Origin: Owenia fusiformis
Lineage: Eukaryota > Annelida > Polychaeta > Sabellida > Oweniidae
Assembly: GCA_903813345.2 (NCBI GenBank)
Contig: CAIIXF020000012.1
Location: 11,204,932 to 11,268,931, forward strand
Direction of reading: 5' to 3'
DNA length: 64,000 nt
In this document: one piece after another, positions 36,505-47,541 of the stretch
Layout: each line of letters opens with the position of its first letter
Numbering within the stretch: the first letter of the stretch is position 1
Program-made: the position numbers and the translations under genes
The notes under the pieces: generated by a model
Databases searched by the model: none
Seen by the model: the letters and a program-made list of their open reading frames with translations, nothing else
What the model was told of the DNA's origin: nothing

Positions 36505-39500
36505 CTGAAAATAGTGAACGAACTAGTTATCAGTTTTATTTGAATCAAAAATATAAAAGTAGCTGCACCCCATCAAAAATATGGGAATGATAGGGGGTAT
36601 AATAAGTGTTGCTATCTCACTGACGTTTTTCTCATTCGTTGAACACCATTCCTTAATATAAAACATCTGGTGGTTTTTCCCATCATGCTCTGCTACCCCG
36701 CCCAGGTATGTTACATGACATTATTGTACCTCGTCCCGAAGAGCGAATATTTACTACAGCCGTTTTCGATACCCCTTCTCCCGTACGAGGCCTCTTAACA
36801 TGATATATCTGAGATTGAGATTAAATCGTATGCTATGAATACTAAAACAAAAAGCAATTCCTTCTAGTATTGGAGAAAACTTGTTTGACATGTTCAAATA
36901 TTTCCCTTGCCCACCTTTTCTCATTTTTTCAAAAATCTCTTAAATCACTTTTAAAGTTATGAAACATAGTAAATTAATGTTTTGTTAATATAATTGTTGT
37001 AATAATACCCTTCTTTATTGATCCACCACAGAAGTATCTGGAAGATAGGTCATCAGTAAGATCGCCAATATGATCGATGTTGTCAACTTCATAGACCAGC
37101 TCCGGACTTGATGGTAAGTCATCCAACAAACTGATATGTGTATTATCTTCCTTTCTACAAAATCAGTCCTACGTTTAGTCTTATACATTACAGCGGTATC
37201 CTGTGACTTACAGTATCTAAGACTAATTCAAGATCAATTCATTTCGAATGTTACCAAACTAAAATCTCCCTGCAGGTGATTTTCAAGCTTCACTCACTTA
37301 CGTCCATAGATATTAAATGTCCACCATGGTGTCATACAAATTAAGATTCACTTACTCTTCTGTTATGGTGACAATATTAATCTCAACTCCTGTTGCTTTT
37401 GCACGTGACGCCGCCGTCTTGATAGTATTGGCGGCATCTGTCTTTACAGTATTCCCCGTAAATAGAACTGCCACGTTTCTCTTATCTTTCCTTTTAATAG
37501 AAATCATTGGTGCTTTGAATTAATTAGTAGATGATAAGTTATTACCAATGTAAAACGTCTGTTCCACAAAGATGCATGTCACAAAAGTAAATCGTAAAAA
37601 CTTTAAAAAGAATGTCTAGTAACAGATGAAGAGTACGTGTAAATCAGCATACAGTTTTTAAATGATTAAAACTATCAAAAACTGACAATCGTCTTTTGTG
37701 CCACAGTGGTGATTGATAGCTTGTCAAGTGTCCATTCTTTAAAAACAATAGAAAAGGAATGTACTCCTCTTTTGTAACAACTATAATTCTTTGAAATAAG
37801 TTTCAGTTCATTTTGTTGTGTTGCTACCTAAGTGGGGTTAAGGGAGATTTGGGTAGTCTTTAAAATGATTTTTAAACGGTTTGAATCCCGTAGTGTAGTA
37901 TTATTTTGCATACCTAGCTCCGTTGTCAGATGTGAAGTATGACGTAGTTAAATCATACAACGCCTTTTCAGTGTTTGCATCATTACAACCAATGTCCAAG
38001 TCCATGTTTACAATGGCGTCAACAATAGCACTTCTGGTGGTAATACTACCTGAGATACAGATAAGAAGAATATATCATGAACATTGGAAACGAACAAAAT
38101 AGATTGTTAATGTTCTCTTTGCTGAAGTAACCCATGTTCAAGTTTGACATGTCTCGGTTGCCAATGAGTACAGTGTACGTACGTAAAATAAACTAAAAAG
38201 AACCCTTACTTTTGATAATATTACACCGTTGGTATTATTAGAAACTGCGTTTTCAAGAATTCCTTAGTCTATTATTATGACATTGTATTCATGGTTATAC
38301 CAATTTATTTGGGTCAATTCTTCAGTTTATGAAATTTCAATAACAAAAAAATAATTGTTACGTTTTACAAACCTAAATTGAAGAGTAATTCATTCTGGAT
38401 ACCATAGAGCGCAACTCCCACTTGGATGTCGGATCCTGGTATACTCATCAAACGCTCAACAAGTTCGGCAGCAAACAATCGTACTTTTTGTAAATCATCC
38501 TCATCGGCAGAACACGTAACATCGACCACAATCATCAAATCCATACATGCTACGAAAGACGCCATTTTGTGAATGTACAATATATTAAAAGAGGTCACTG
38601 ATATCTGCAATCAGTAAAGCCTCACTAATCAACTCGGTAACTCATTGAAACAGTAATACATATAATTATGTAAAAAGTAAAGCTATTTTCATTTTCTAAA
38701 ACTATAAGTGGCAATTATCTAACAATCAAACTTTTTTCTACCTCCAGTATATTTCGTTAGAGAATGACATCATACCTGGATCCCCTGGGTTTCCAAAGTT
38801 ATCAAACAGAGTTGGTGGGACTACATCCTCAGGTGGTGACGTTATTGGGCACTGTTTGAAATACAGTTCAATGTATTCAGTAACGTATTCTACAACGTTG
38901 GCTTCATTGTGGTCAAATGCTAAACGCTGATTAGTATATATATTCTCACTCGCAGTCACATATATTTGTTCGTCTATGCCCCGTTTAGCAATTTGTTCCT
39001 TTCTCTTAGATGTTAAGATAATCCAGATTATGGCGCCACCATTTTGTTTAAGTCGGTCCGCAGCAGCTATCGCCAACTCGTTTTCTCTCCATGGAGATTC
39101 CAAGCCATCACCGAAAATAATAAGAATTGTGCCTCGATGGTTTACTTCGTTCTCAGTGTTCTTCTTATTTGCAAAACTGATTGCTCTATTTGTGCGTGTT
39201 TTTTGTGTACATATCTCTGGTCTTTTCAGTTCTGATATTTTGTTAGCAGCTTCATAAGCGTCTGTTGGAGGGAAGCTGTCAACAGTGTTATTGTCGTATG
39301 TGAATCCCCAGTACTTGGAGCTGTTCCCGAGGCTTAGTGTAATTTCCTTTGCAATGTTCATTGCAGATGATATATTTCCATCATCTATGGAGCAACTGAC
39401 GTCAAACGCAAATACGATCTCTGCACAATCTGAAAATTTTTAGCTGTACTTGTTATTACTTAATATATGTGAATCGACAATGTAAGAGAAAATTCTGCAC

Positions 39501-42500
39501 CTCACCAAACAAAATATCCACAGGGTGGACGAGATGAGTAGCTCTCATAATTATCAGCTATTACTTGGTATCAGAAGCGTCCCCTTAGCTTTCCCTAAAT
39601 TGTCTTATTAGCATTATACGGATCACTTGACATTCAAAATGGCGGACAACGGTGAGTTGGATTTCTATTCCTATGGTCCTATAAGTTTTATATGGATCTA
39701 TCGCATGGATACTACGTGACCCAATACCAACTCTGAACTTTGGAAATCCGATCCCATGTACACACGTTGTTTTTAAGCATTTTGATTTATTATCGTCCGT
39801 CATGCTTCTCATTCTGTGGTTGGTTGGTTGTCAAAATATCAAACATAATATGAAATAGAAGAATTATAAATCCATCAAGAGTATTGAAAATATATGTCAG
39901 AAATAGCATATATCATATGTTGACAAAAAAGTCGAATTATGAATTGATCAAAAGTATTGAAATATATGTTAGAAATCATTTATCATATATTGCACTGATA
40001 TGTCAAAATGACATATTATGAAAAAGAAGAATTATAAATTAATCAAGAGTATTGAAAACATATGTCAGAAATATCATTTACAGAATCATATGTTGCACCG
40101 AGTCATTATGTCAGAATGACATTATATGAAAATGAGGTATTATGAATCCATCAAGAGTATTAAAAACATATTTCAGAAATATCGTTTACAGAATCATATG
40201 TTGCACTGAGTCATTTTGTCAGAGTAACTTAATATGAAAATGAGGAATTATAAATTAATCAAGAGTATTGAGAATATATGTCAGAAGTATCATTTACAGA
40301 ATCATATATTGCACGGAGTCATTATGTCGGAATGACATAATATGAAAATGAGGAATTAAAAATTAATCAAGAGTATTGAAAACATATGTCAGAAATAGCA
40401 TTTACAGAATCATATGTTGCACCGAGTCACTATGTCAAAATGACATTATATGAAAAAGAAGAATTATAAATCCATCAAGAGTATTGAAAATATATGTCAG
40501 AAATAGCATATATCATATGTTGACGAAAAAGTAGAATTATGAATTGATCAAAAGTATTGAAATATATGTTAGAAATCATTTATCATATATTGCACTGAGT
40601 CATCATGTCAAAATGACATATTATGAAAAAGAAGAATTATAAATTAATCAAGATTATTTAAAACATTTGTCAGAAATAGCATTTGTCATATGTTGAATCA
40701 TGTCAAATTGACATAATATTGAAACAGAAAAATTAATAGTTTTCTCAATCAATTATTAATAAATTTATTTTTTTAAATTAATTCAATTGGTGAAATAAAT
40801 GATTGAATTTTATATTTCTCTAATGTTTCATGTTCAGTTGTGTTTTCTACATCTAACCCAAAGTGTACTAATTGCTGAAAATCTGTGATATACTTTTCAA
40901 ATATTATTTCAGAAGTTGAAACTAATAATGTATAGTCATGTTATATTCAAGTCTCTGTATGAGTTGTCTTGGGATGATCAGGAGTTATCTTGGGTAGAAA
41001 TGCCTTTGGAATAAGTTGTTCTGAGATGAGATATCATGGGATGAGTTGTCTTGGAAAGAAATGTCTTTAGAATAAGTTGTCCTTAAATGAGATATCATGG
41101 GACGAGTTGTCTTGGAAAGAGATAGATGTCTTTGGGATGAGTTATCTTGGGATGAGATGTCTTTGAGATAAGGTATCTTGGAATGAGATATCATGGGATG
41201 AATTGTCTTAAGAAGAGATAGATGTCTTTGGGATGAGTTATCTTGGGATTAGATGTCTTGGGATAAGTTGTCTTGGGATGAGATGTCATGTTACCATTCG
41301 TTATATACATAAGAAATCGTTGTACATGTATACATATCTTATATAATGAGTACCCTGGACGTCAGAACGTTGAAACATGTTTATAATATAATTGTTGCAT
41401 AATACCCTTCTCCACTGATTCACCGCAGAAGTATCTGGATGAAAGGTCATCGGTAAGATCGCCAATATGCTCGATGTTATCGACTTCATAGACCATCTCA
41501 GGACTTGATGGTAAATCATCCAGCAAACTGATACGTGTATCATCTTCTGTTCTACAAAATCACTGCTAGATTTATAAAATATGTTTGTAAGGTTTAGCAT
41601 TACATCTAAAAGGGTGTTTCAATTTATTACTCCCCAACAGTACCTCAGACTATTTAAAGCGTCCTCTTCAATACTATATTTTACATAAAATTTCTAAGGT
41701 CTATGGACCAATGTTAGGTTCATTTCAAGATCGCGTCCATGAGCTATATCGTAAATTAACTAAGGGAACAAAATAAATGACCTAAACTGTGGTTTAGATC
41801 ATTATGATCATGACACGGGGATATTTATTTATTTAGCCTCCAATACTGAAGAATAGTTTGACAATTAAAACAATCTTACACTATACCGTATGCTAATTGA
41901 ACAATTACAATATCATGAATTTTACATGACTACATGAGCAAAATATAGACCCAAAATAACAATGATAACAATGGATACATTGATAATTCAGCCAAGAAAT
42001 CTTCTTTGGTACATAATTGAGACATTCCTACATGAAATAATCATAACATTCAAGCTTCAATAACCTCTGGTTCCTATATATTAGGTAAACACCCTGATGT
42101 CTAGCGACGAATAAGATTCACTTACTCTTCTGTAATGGTGACAATGTTTATCTCAACTCCGTTTGCTTTTGCACTTAAAGCCTCTGTCCTGATAGCATTT
42201 GAAGCAGCTGTTGTTACAGTTTTCCCCGTGAATAGTATGGCCACGTTTCTCTTATCTTCCCTTTAAGGTAAAATGGTAGTATTGCTATTAATTAGTTGAT
42301 CATAACTTTAAGCCAATATGAAACTAAGATTTTCAAACGTTTGTCACCGAAAGCCGTGTAAAATCATCCCTTTGGGTAAAAATGGTATTATTGCTATAAG
42401 TTGATCATCACATTAAGCCAATTTAAAACTAAGGTTTCTCAAACGTTTTTTACCGAAAGCAGGGTCAATTGTAACATCAGGCCAATTTAAAAAGGCCAAT

Positions 42501-45500
42501 CCATATATGATGTACAGGGTGACCCAATAAAAATGCAACCCTCCATTTCGTCAATATTTTTCTTAAATGGAGGTAAATTGCTCTGAGATTTGGCACACAA
42601 GGACTTCATTCTATGTGGGATCCTTTGGCAAAGTTTTAATAATCATAGTCTTATATTGATAGAGTTATGGTTGTTTCAAAATATGCTCCAGATGTCGTCA
42701 ATTTCGCTGAAAACAAACTTGCAATGTTCAAGGAAAACTGTTCATAACACGTATGCATTCTTCACCATGGGTGGGTATAGCTCAAATTTTTGCAGCCATT
42801 GCTTATTGGAGTTCTGCAATTGCGGTAGGGTTATTTTCATACACATTATCCTTTAAATAACCCCGTATATAGAAGTCAGGGGCATTGAGATCAAGACTGT
42901 GGGATGACCATGGGTCCTCCGTCCTAGGAGAGATAATCTTCTCATAGAAATGACTAGTGAGCCGGGCTATGCTATCATTAGAAGTGTGAAGAGTAGCTCC
43001 ATCCTTCTAGAACCACTGTTCTTGTCTATTGAAGCCTCTATGTCACTCTAGAACTGCCTAGAACTTCCTGGGAACGCCAATATTGCGCTGTGTGTTAACA
43101 GTAACAGTGTTGCCATTATCAACCTCAAACCAAAAGGGGCAGATGATTTCATGTTTGGAAATTGGCAGCCCAAGCTGTGCATTTAACAGAATGTAGGGGC
43201 CTGTGAAGCACTTTATCTGGAATTTGTGATCCCAGAACACATTATTTCTTGAGTTTACATGTTCAGAAAGAAGGGAATGTGATTCATCCGAAAACCTGAC
43301 ATTGGAAATGGACGACATTTGGAGCATAATTGTGAACGACCATAACTCTATCAAGATAAGACTATGATTATTGAAACTTTGCCAGAGGATCCCACAATGA
43401 ATGAAGTCCTTGTGTGCCAAATTTCAGATCAATTAACCTCCATTTAAGAAAAATATTCGAAAAATTGAGGGTTGCATTTTTTTGGGGTCACCCTGTATAT
43501 GATATACCTATCTCCGTTGTCCACTGTGAAGTATGATGTAGCTAAGTTACGGAACGCTTTTTCAGTGTTTTCATCATTACAACCAATGTCCAATTCCATG
43601 TTTAGAATTGCGTCAACTATAGAACTTCTGGTAGTAAAAGTACCTACAGTACAAATAAGAGGAATTATGAACATCGCCATAGAAACAACAATCATGAACA
43701 TTGCCATGGGAACGAACATAAAAGTATATATGAAGTTAAAGATCTTCGCCACGGTATTCCTTCAGCAAAGGTTGACGATCAAAACAAGTAGAACTAATAA
43801 ACTAATTTAAAAAGGAACCTTTATATATTTTACGGATTATTTTGCACCTATGTCATTAACAGAAACTCGGTAAATGTTAAAAAGTCCTAGGCCAATTGTT
43901 TTCTTGTTATGACGTCATTATATCCATGGTTAGAACAATTTATTTAGGCAGTCTTAACCTACCGGTAATGGAATTTCTGTTACGTCTTACGAACCTAGAT
44001 TGAAGAGTAATTCACTCTCGGTTCCATGAAGCGCAACTCCCACTTGGATGTCGGATCCTGGTATACTCATTAAACGGTCAACAAGTTCGGCGGTAAACAT
44101 TCGCACATTTTGTAAATCACTCTCGTCGGCGGAACAAGTAACATCGACCACAATCATCAAATCCATACATGCTACGAAAGTAAATTTTATTTTAAAACGC
44201 AATTTTGTCAATGTGCAATATATGAAAATAGCGGGGCAATGGTATCAATGGCATTATTGAAGCCAGTTGCATCGTATTGAAACAGTATGACAAAAGTATA
44301 GCTATTTCATATTTCCATTTTCGTCCGATTGTCCAACTTTTTCCTACCACCAATATATTTTGTAAAAGAATGGCGTCATACCTGGATCCCCGGGATCTCC
44401 AAAATTATCAAACAGAGTGGGTGGAAGTATATCTTCTGGTGGTGGTAGCGTTGTTGTAGGGAAAATACTTATTCCCTCCAGTACTGAAATTTTTGCCTGC
44501 AGTTCAAATCTGTTTCGCTTGTTTGCCGTGTGTGAATAGGATTTAGACACTGAACTCAATGCTTTGGTTAAAGCTAGGTTCACACCAACGGCGCTTTAAT
44601 TCGGCGTACAAAGCTGCTTTGCACGCCGCATTAAAGCGCCATCAAAGCGTCGTTGGTGTGAACTTAGCTTTAAAGGATTCAAGCCATGGACTCAGTTGCA
44701 TTGTATGCTGAATCATTCCATTGAAGGCGTTGTTTCAAAATCTTTGCTTGACCCAGCAGCGGGAAAGGAAAGTTTAAAAAACAACGCCTGGTTGGAATGA
44801 AGCAGCCACAATCAGCCATCTGGTCTTAAATTCTTTTCACACTTTGTAAAATATTTTCTACAAAATCACTTAAACGGTACAAAATCACTAAAATAACATA
44901 TTTTCAATTAAACTTTTTGTAAGGGTCGAGTTAGAGTTAGAGATGCAGAGTCAGTGGCTTACACCCCAGTCACATTTGTCGCACGGCGGCCGCAAGTCGA
45001 CCGCAGATCAATTAAATCGGTGAATTTCTGCGGCGAGCGTAGAAAAACTACGCTCGCCTTGCGGCCTCCGTACGGCGAATGCAGATTTTTACAGGCCGCA
45101 GGGAAGGCGTAGAAATTATAACTCGGAGTTATAATATTTGTTCATTTCTGAGGTCCCCGTAGAAATCAACTGGCTCAACAAGATTGAATCATTATTTGTC
45201 AATGTTTCACGATCACTTTTCATTTGATATTACATCCTAGCACTATGAATAACATTTATAAATTGTCCCGATGAAAATAAAATGGAAAAAAGTATTATTT
45301 ATCAACAGAAAATTAAAATTCACCGTGCGGCTGCCGTGGGAAATGTGACTGCAAAAGTATGAGAGCGCAGAAATTCTACGGCGAGCGTAGAAATGTTACT
45401 GGCCGCAGAAATGATAGACCGCAAGGTCGCCGTAGGAAATGTGACTGGGGTGTTAGTCATTTAAATTAAGTTAATGGCTTAGTCATTTTAATTAAGTTAA

Positions 45501-45665
45501 AATGTATGCTGAAACTGTCAGCAATGACTTACTGCCAGAAAGTCCCCCTCCTCCTATTTTGACTCCGCGCACGTTTCCACCAAAGCCGGCCGAATTGACG
45601 GTATTGCACAGAAATGTACACAATACCAGTAACAGATATGGCACAGGAGTACGTGCAGCAAGCAT
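35909..45665 (-). CDS. VWA-4: secreted protein with four VWA domains
   Basis: Twelve exons: 45533-45665, 44382-44549, 43995-44171, 43508-43643, 42126-42260, 41406-41551, 38776-39429, 38373-38549, 37914-38049, 37356-37490, 37009-37154, 35909-36504. They total 2739 nt, 912 residues, with every phase matching. The exon 2 left edge is the least certain. Residues 1-25 are a signal peptide (MLAARTPVPYLLLVLCTFLC). Residues to 100 are a linker with TTTLPPPEDILPPTLFDN and FGDPGDPG. Then come VWA1 (100-298), VWA2 (299-516), a second LFDNFGNPG linker, VWA3 (517-714) and VWA4 (715-912). VWA1 and VWA3 are split over four small exons; VWA2 and VWA4 each lie in one exon. The [split+unsplit] pair is therefore duplicated. 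Resembles matrilin/collagen VI-style secreted multi-VWA proteins in layout, but no known ortholog is recognised. Confidence 0.85.
37009..38549 (-). CDS. VWA-4 exons 8-11: VWA3 domain, four exons
   Basis: Exons 38373-38549, 37914-38049, 37356-37490 and 37009-37154 have lengths identical to those of VWA1 (177, 136, 135, 146). It starts ACMDLMIVVDVTCSADEDDL. The third metal motif reads VLFTGNTV, so the usual aspartate of TDG is absent. It ends SSRYFCGGSIKK. The exon 8 donor is GTTTGT, weaker than the others. Confidence 0.85.
37680..37850. repeat. Uninterrupted copy of the repeat carrying the hAT-like element at 31.5 kb
   Basis: In reverse orientation this reads through the point that is split in the other copy. 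It lies in the intron between VWA-4 exons 9 and 10. Family unknown. Confidence 0.55.
38776..39429 (-). CDS. VWA-4 exon 7: VWA2 domain plus linker, single exon
   Basis: This 654-nt exon has acceptor ATTTTCAG and donor GTATGA. It encodes DCAEIVFAFDVSCSIDDGN, KTRTNRAISFANKK and ILIIFGDGLESP, then a linker with PPEDVVPPTLFDNFGNPG. All three metal-site motifs of a VWA domain are recognisable. The linker repeats the one in exon 2. Confidence 0.88.
39838..40720. repeat. Satellite array, units of about 120 bases
   Basis: About seven to eight diverged units share AAATTAATCAAGAGTATTGA, CATATGTCAGAAATAGCAT, CATATGTTGCACCGAGTCA and ATGTCAGAATGACAT. It lies in the intron between VWA-4 exons 6 and 7. Confidence 0.75.
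40955..41290. repeat. Minisatellite of GATGAGTTGTCTTGG units
   Basis: Short repeats of the type TTGGGATGAGATGTC, TTGGGATGAGTTGTC and GAAAGAAATGTCTTT alternate for about 330 bases. It lies in the same intron as the satellite, just before exon 6. The open frame on its minus strand is a repeat by-product. Confidence 0.7.
41406..44171 (-). CDS. VWA-4 exons 3-6: VWA1 domain, four exons
   Basis: Exons 43995-44171, 43508-43643, 42126-42260 and 41406-41551. It starts ACMDLMIVVDVTCSADESDL and ends SSRYFCGESVEKG. The middle has TTRSSIVDAILNMELDIGCN and NVAILFTGKTV (the TDG position reads TGK). Splice phases equal those of exons A-D in VWA-1 to VWA-3, so the split-VWA architecture is common to all four genes. 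Confidence 0.85.
42518..43498 (-). mobile_element. Decayed mariner/Tc1-type DNA transposon
   Basis: It is bounded by TA and CAGGGTGACCC ... GGGTCACCCTG|TA, with inverted repeats that pair for about 190 bases (GACTTCATTCTATGTGGGATCC on one side, GGATCCCACAATGAATGAAGTC-like on the other). On the minus strand (about 43050-43320) a fragment reads FSDESHSLLSEHVNSRN, then GPYILLNAQ and VTVNTQRNIG, typical of the DDE transposase of this superfamily. The rest of the transposase is missing, so it is an internally deleted copy. It is inserted in a VWA-4 intron with its right end about 9 bases from the donor of exon 4. Confidence 0.75.
44382..44549 (-). CDS. VWA-4 exon 2: Pro-rich linker
   Basis: It encodes RFELQAKISVLEGISIFPTT, PPPEDILPPTLFDN and FGDPGDPG, then GTATGA. 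The 5' edge at 44549 is chosen because it alone keeps the phase with exon 1; its pyrimidine tract is weak. Confidence 0.6.
44570..44672. repeat. Palindromic MITE, copy 1
   Basis: AAAGCTAGGTTCACACCAACG at the left pairs with CGTTGGTGTGAACTTAGCTTT at the right, and GGCGCTTTAA with TTAAAGCGCC. Another copy is at 49168-49273. It abuts VWA-4 exon 2. Confidence 0.75.
44960..45455. mobile_element. MITE with CACCCCAGTCACATTTG ends
   Basis: CACCCCAGTCACATTTGTCG at the left pairs with CGTAGGAAATGTGACTGGGGTG at the right, with GC-rich subterminal stretches (CGGCGGCCGCAAG / CCGCAAGGTCGCC). The TCACATTTG core is shared with the 11-kb MITE family. It lies in intron 1 of VWA-4. Confidence 0.65.
45533..45665 (-). 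CDS. VWA-4 exon 1: signal peptide
   Basis: ATG at 45665 opens MLAARTPVPYLLLVLCTFLC, followed by NTVNSAGFGG and a Gly-rich stretch (KIGGGG), then the donor GTAAGT in phase 1. It is the only hydrophobic leader found upstream of the linker exon. Confidence 0.72.
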
Positions 45666-46089
45666 AGTTGTACGTTGTTGCAGCAGTTATATTTGTCAAT
45701 CACCTCAGTTCAAGAACTTGGATTCATGAATATCCCATAATAAGAATCTAGAAATTGCATACATTTCTTTAAACATGTATATCCAATTATGGTACGTACT
45801 TTTATATATTCATTATTAAGTGATTTTAGACGGACGTTTTATTTGATCATTTGTAAATGTATTTAAATAAAATATTAGATTTCACACATATCTATACATT
45901 TGCAATAAATTATACCATTGCATCTATGTATATAGTCGAATAATAAATAGGATGCACTAGCATAAGATTGAATTTGAATCCGTTCTTCCATATTAGTTTA
46001 TTTATATATATGGCAAATATTTATATCATCTGAGGACAGTGATAATACACCTACATGAAATGATCCATGTTCAGATGCAGCTAATTAGA

Positions 46090-46390
46090 GTACTACTATT
46101 AAAATATTATCCTACACTTAGTGTACTAAATGTATAATAACATTAGAAAATAAATTTGATATTTATTGGCAAAATGAATAACCGGAGGATATCGTAACGA
46201 TATATTCCGGGCAGAGGATATCGTGACGATATACTCAGGAAAACCCAATATGCGGAGGATATTGTGACGATATACTACGCTGGTTGATTTCCCGCCAAAT
46301 TGATTCTATTTGGCATGAAATTCATTTTACAATGATATTATACATTTAGTACACTCCTTGTAAGTGTAGGATAATAAGAACATCCTATTT
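46090..46390. repeat. MITE carrying three GGATATCGT-ACGATAT palindromes
   Basis: The ends (TTATCCTACACTTAGTGTACT and AGTGTAGGATAATA-type) are inverted repeats. Between them, at about 46196-46285, a GAGGATATCGTRACGATATA unit occurs three times, each itself nearly palindromic. Confidence 0.65.
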
Positions 46391-46568
46391 TTTCAGAATA
46401 TCATTTTAATCTACTCGGTGATATTGATATATGAACTCGTTCGCTTTGCTCTCTCGTGCAGAAATAGTAGAAATAAATAGTAGAAATAGTAGAAATATCT
46501 CGTAGAAATATCCAACTTTACTTAAATTAATAAATCGCCACAGAATTTACATGAAACTGACTCACCTT

Positions 46569-46790
46569 CATACGGTTGTACAGTTCATGGGCGATGTCCC
46601 CGGGGTATCTTTCTCGTTTTCTCGATAGTTTTTTCAACTCGTTATATACCCCGTCTTCTAGTAACGCAATATCCGTAATTACAAGAACAAATCTATGAAT
46701 TAACAACAATCTATATTCTTTAATCTCTTGATTATCAAGAAATACAACCCCCAAAATAAATTGTGAATGTAAAAGTGTTATCGCGCGCAC
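46569..46790 (-). other. Isolated exon-like open segment
   Basis: Minus-strand frame containing ITDIALLEDGVYNELKKLSR and GDIAHELYNRMK, ending exactly at a good donor (AAG|GTGAGT). The Lys/Glu-rich helix-like content looks protein-like, but no family is recognised and no partner exon was found. It could be the start of a small gene or an exon of a mobile element. Confidence 0.25.
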
Positions 46791-47459
46791 TATGTGCTAA
46801 ATCCGTTTTAAGCAAGTGCTACGGTGGCCCTCATTCAATACTTAGGAAATATAGACTGAAGACCATGTATTATATCGGCGAATAAATACCACAGGACTGG
46901 GCACAAACGTTTTCTGTACCCCGAACGACCTAAGGTATTTATTACTAGATATAATACCTGATCTGAGGTCTATATTACAATTCTCACCAAAATTTTGCCA
47001 TCGTGTGATTCATCAGTTTTTTCAAAAAAAATTCTGCCTTGTTGCTGAGCCGTGTCTTTAAATTTAAAAAAAATATTATCATTATTTAAACAAATAATTT
47101 CTATCCTTAATTCGGGATGTGTGATACAAAACAAATTGATAGCAAAAGTTTAATAAAGTTACTCTGTTGATAGCTTCCTAATGACATTGTTCAAATAAAA
47201 CTAATTGAACGGATGTCAACAAATCGGAATCATTTCCCTGAAAGTAAAATGTCGTCTATGCTATTGTGGTTATTCGATAACAAAGCGAAATTGGTCAAGC
47301 GGGACGTTCGTAATTCTTAGTCAATCTTCAACTAACAATGGAATCAAGTCAGAGATAAATGCTACAGATCGTCACAGTAACCCTGCTATATTTGGTCCAT
47401 ACTTGGTTGGGTGTATCCCAAGGGGTTGGGATATTTATTTTCTAGAAGGAATCAGAACC

Positions 47460-47541
47460 TGACATTTTACCAAGAAATATCAAGAATTTCACAAAATCTG
47501 ACATTTTACCAAGAAATATCAAGAATTTCACAAAATCTATC
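47460..47541 (+). repeat. 41-base tandem duplication
   Basis: CTGACATTTTACCAAGAAAT and the following ATCAAGAATTTCACAAAAT occur twice in direct succession with no difference seen. Confidence 0.7.

Noticed and set aside
35909-39361. Forward-strand open frames opposite VWA-4 exons 7 and 12
   Set aside because: They are antisense shadows of the VWA exons; the minus strand carries clear domain motifs and splice sites.
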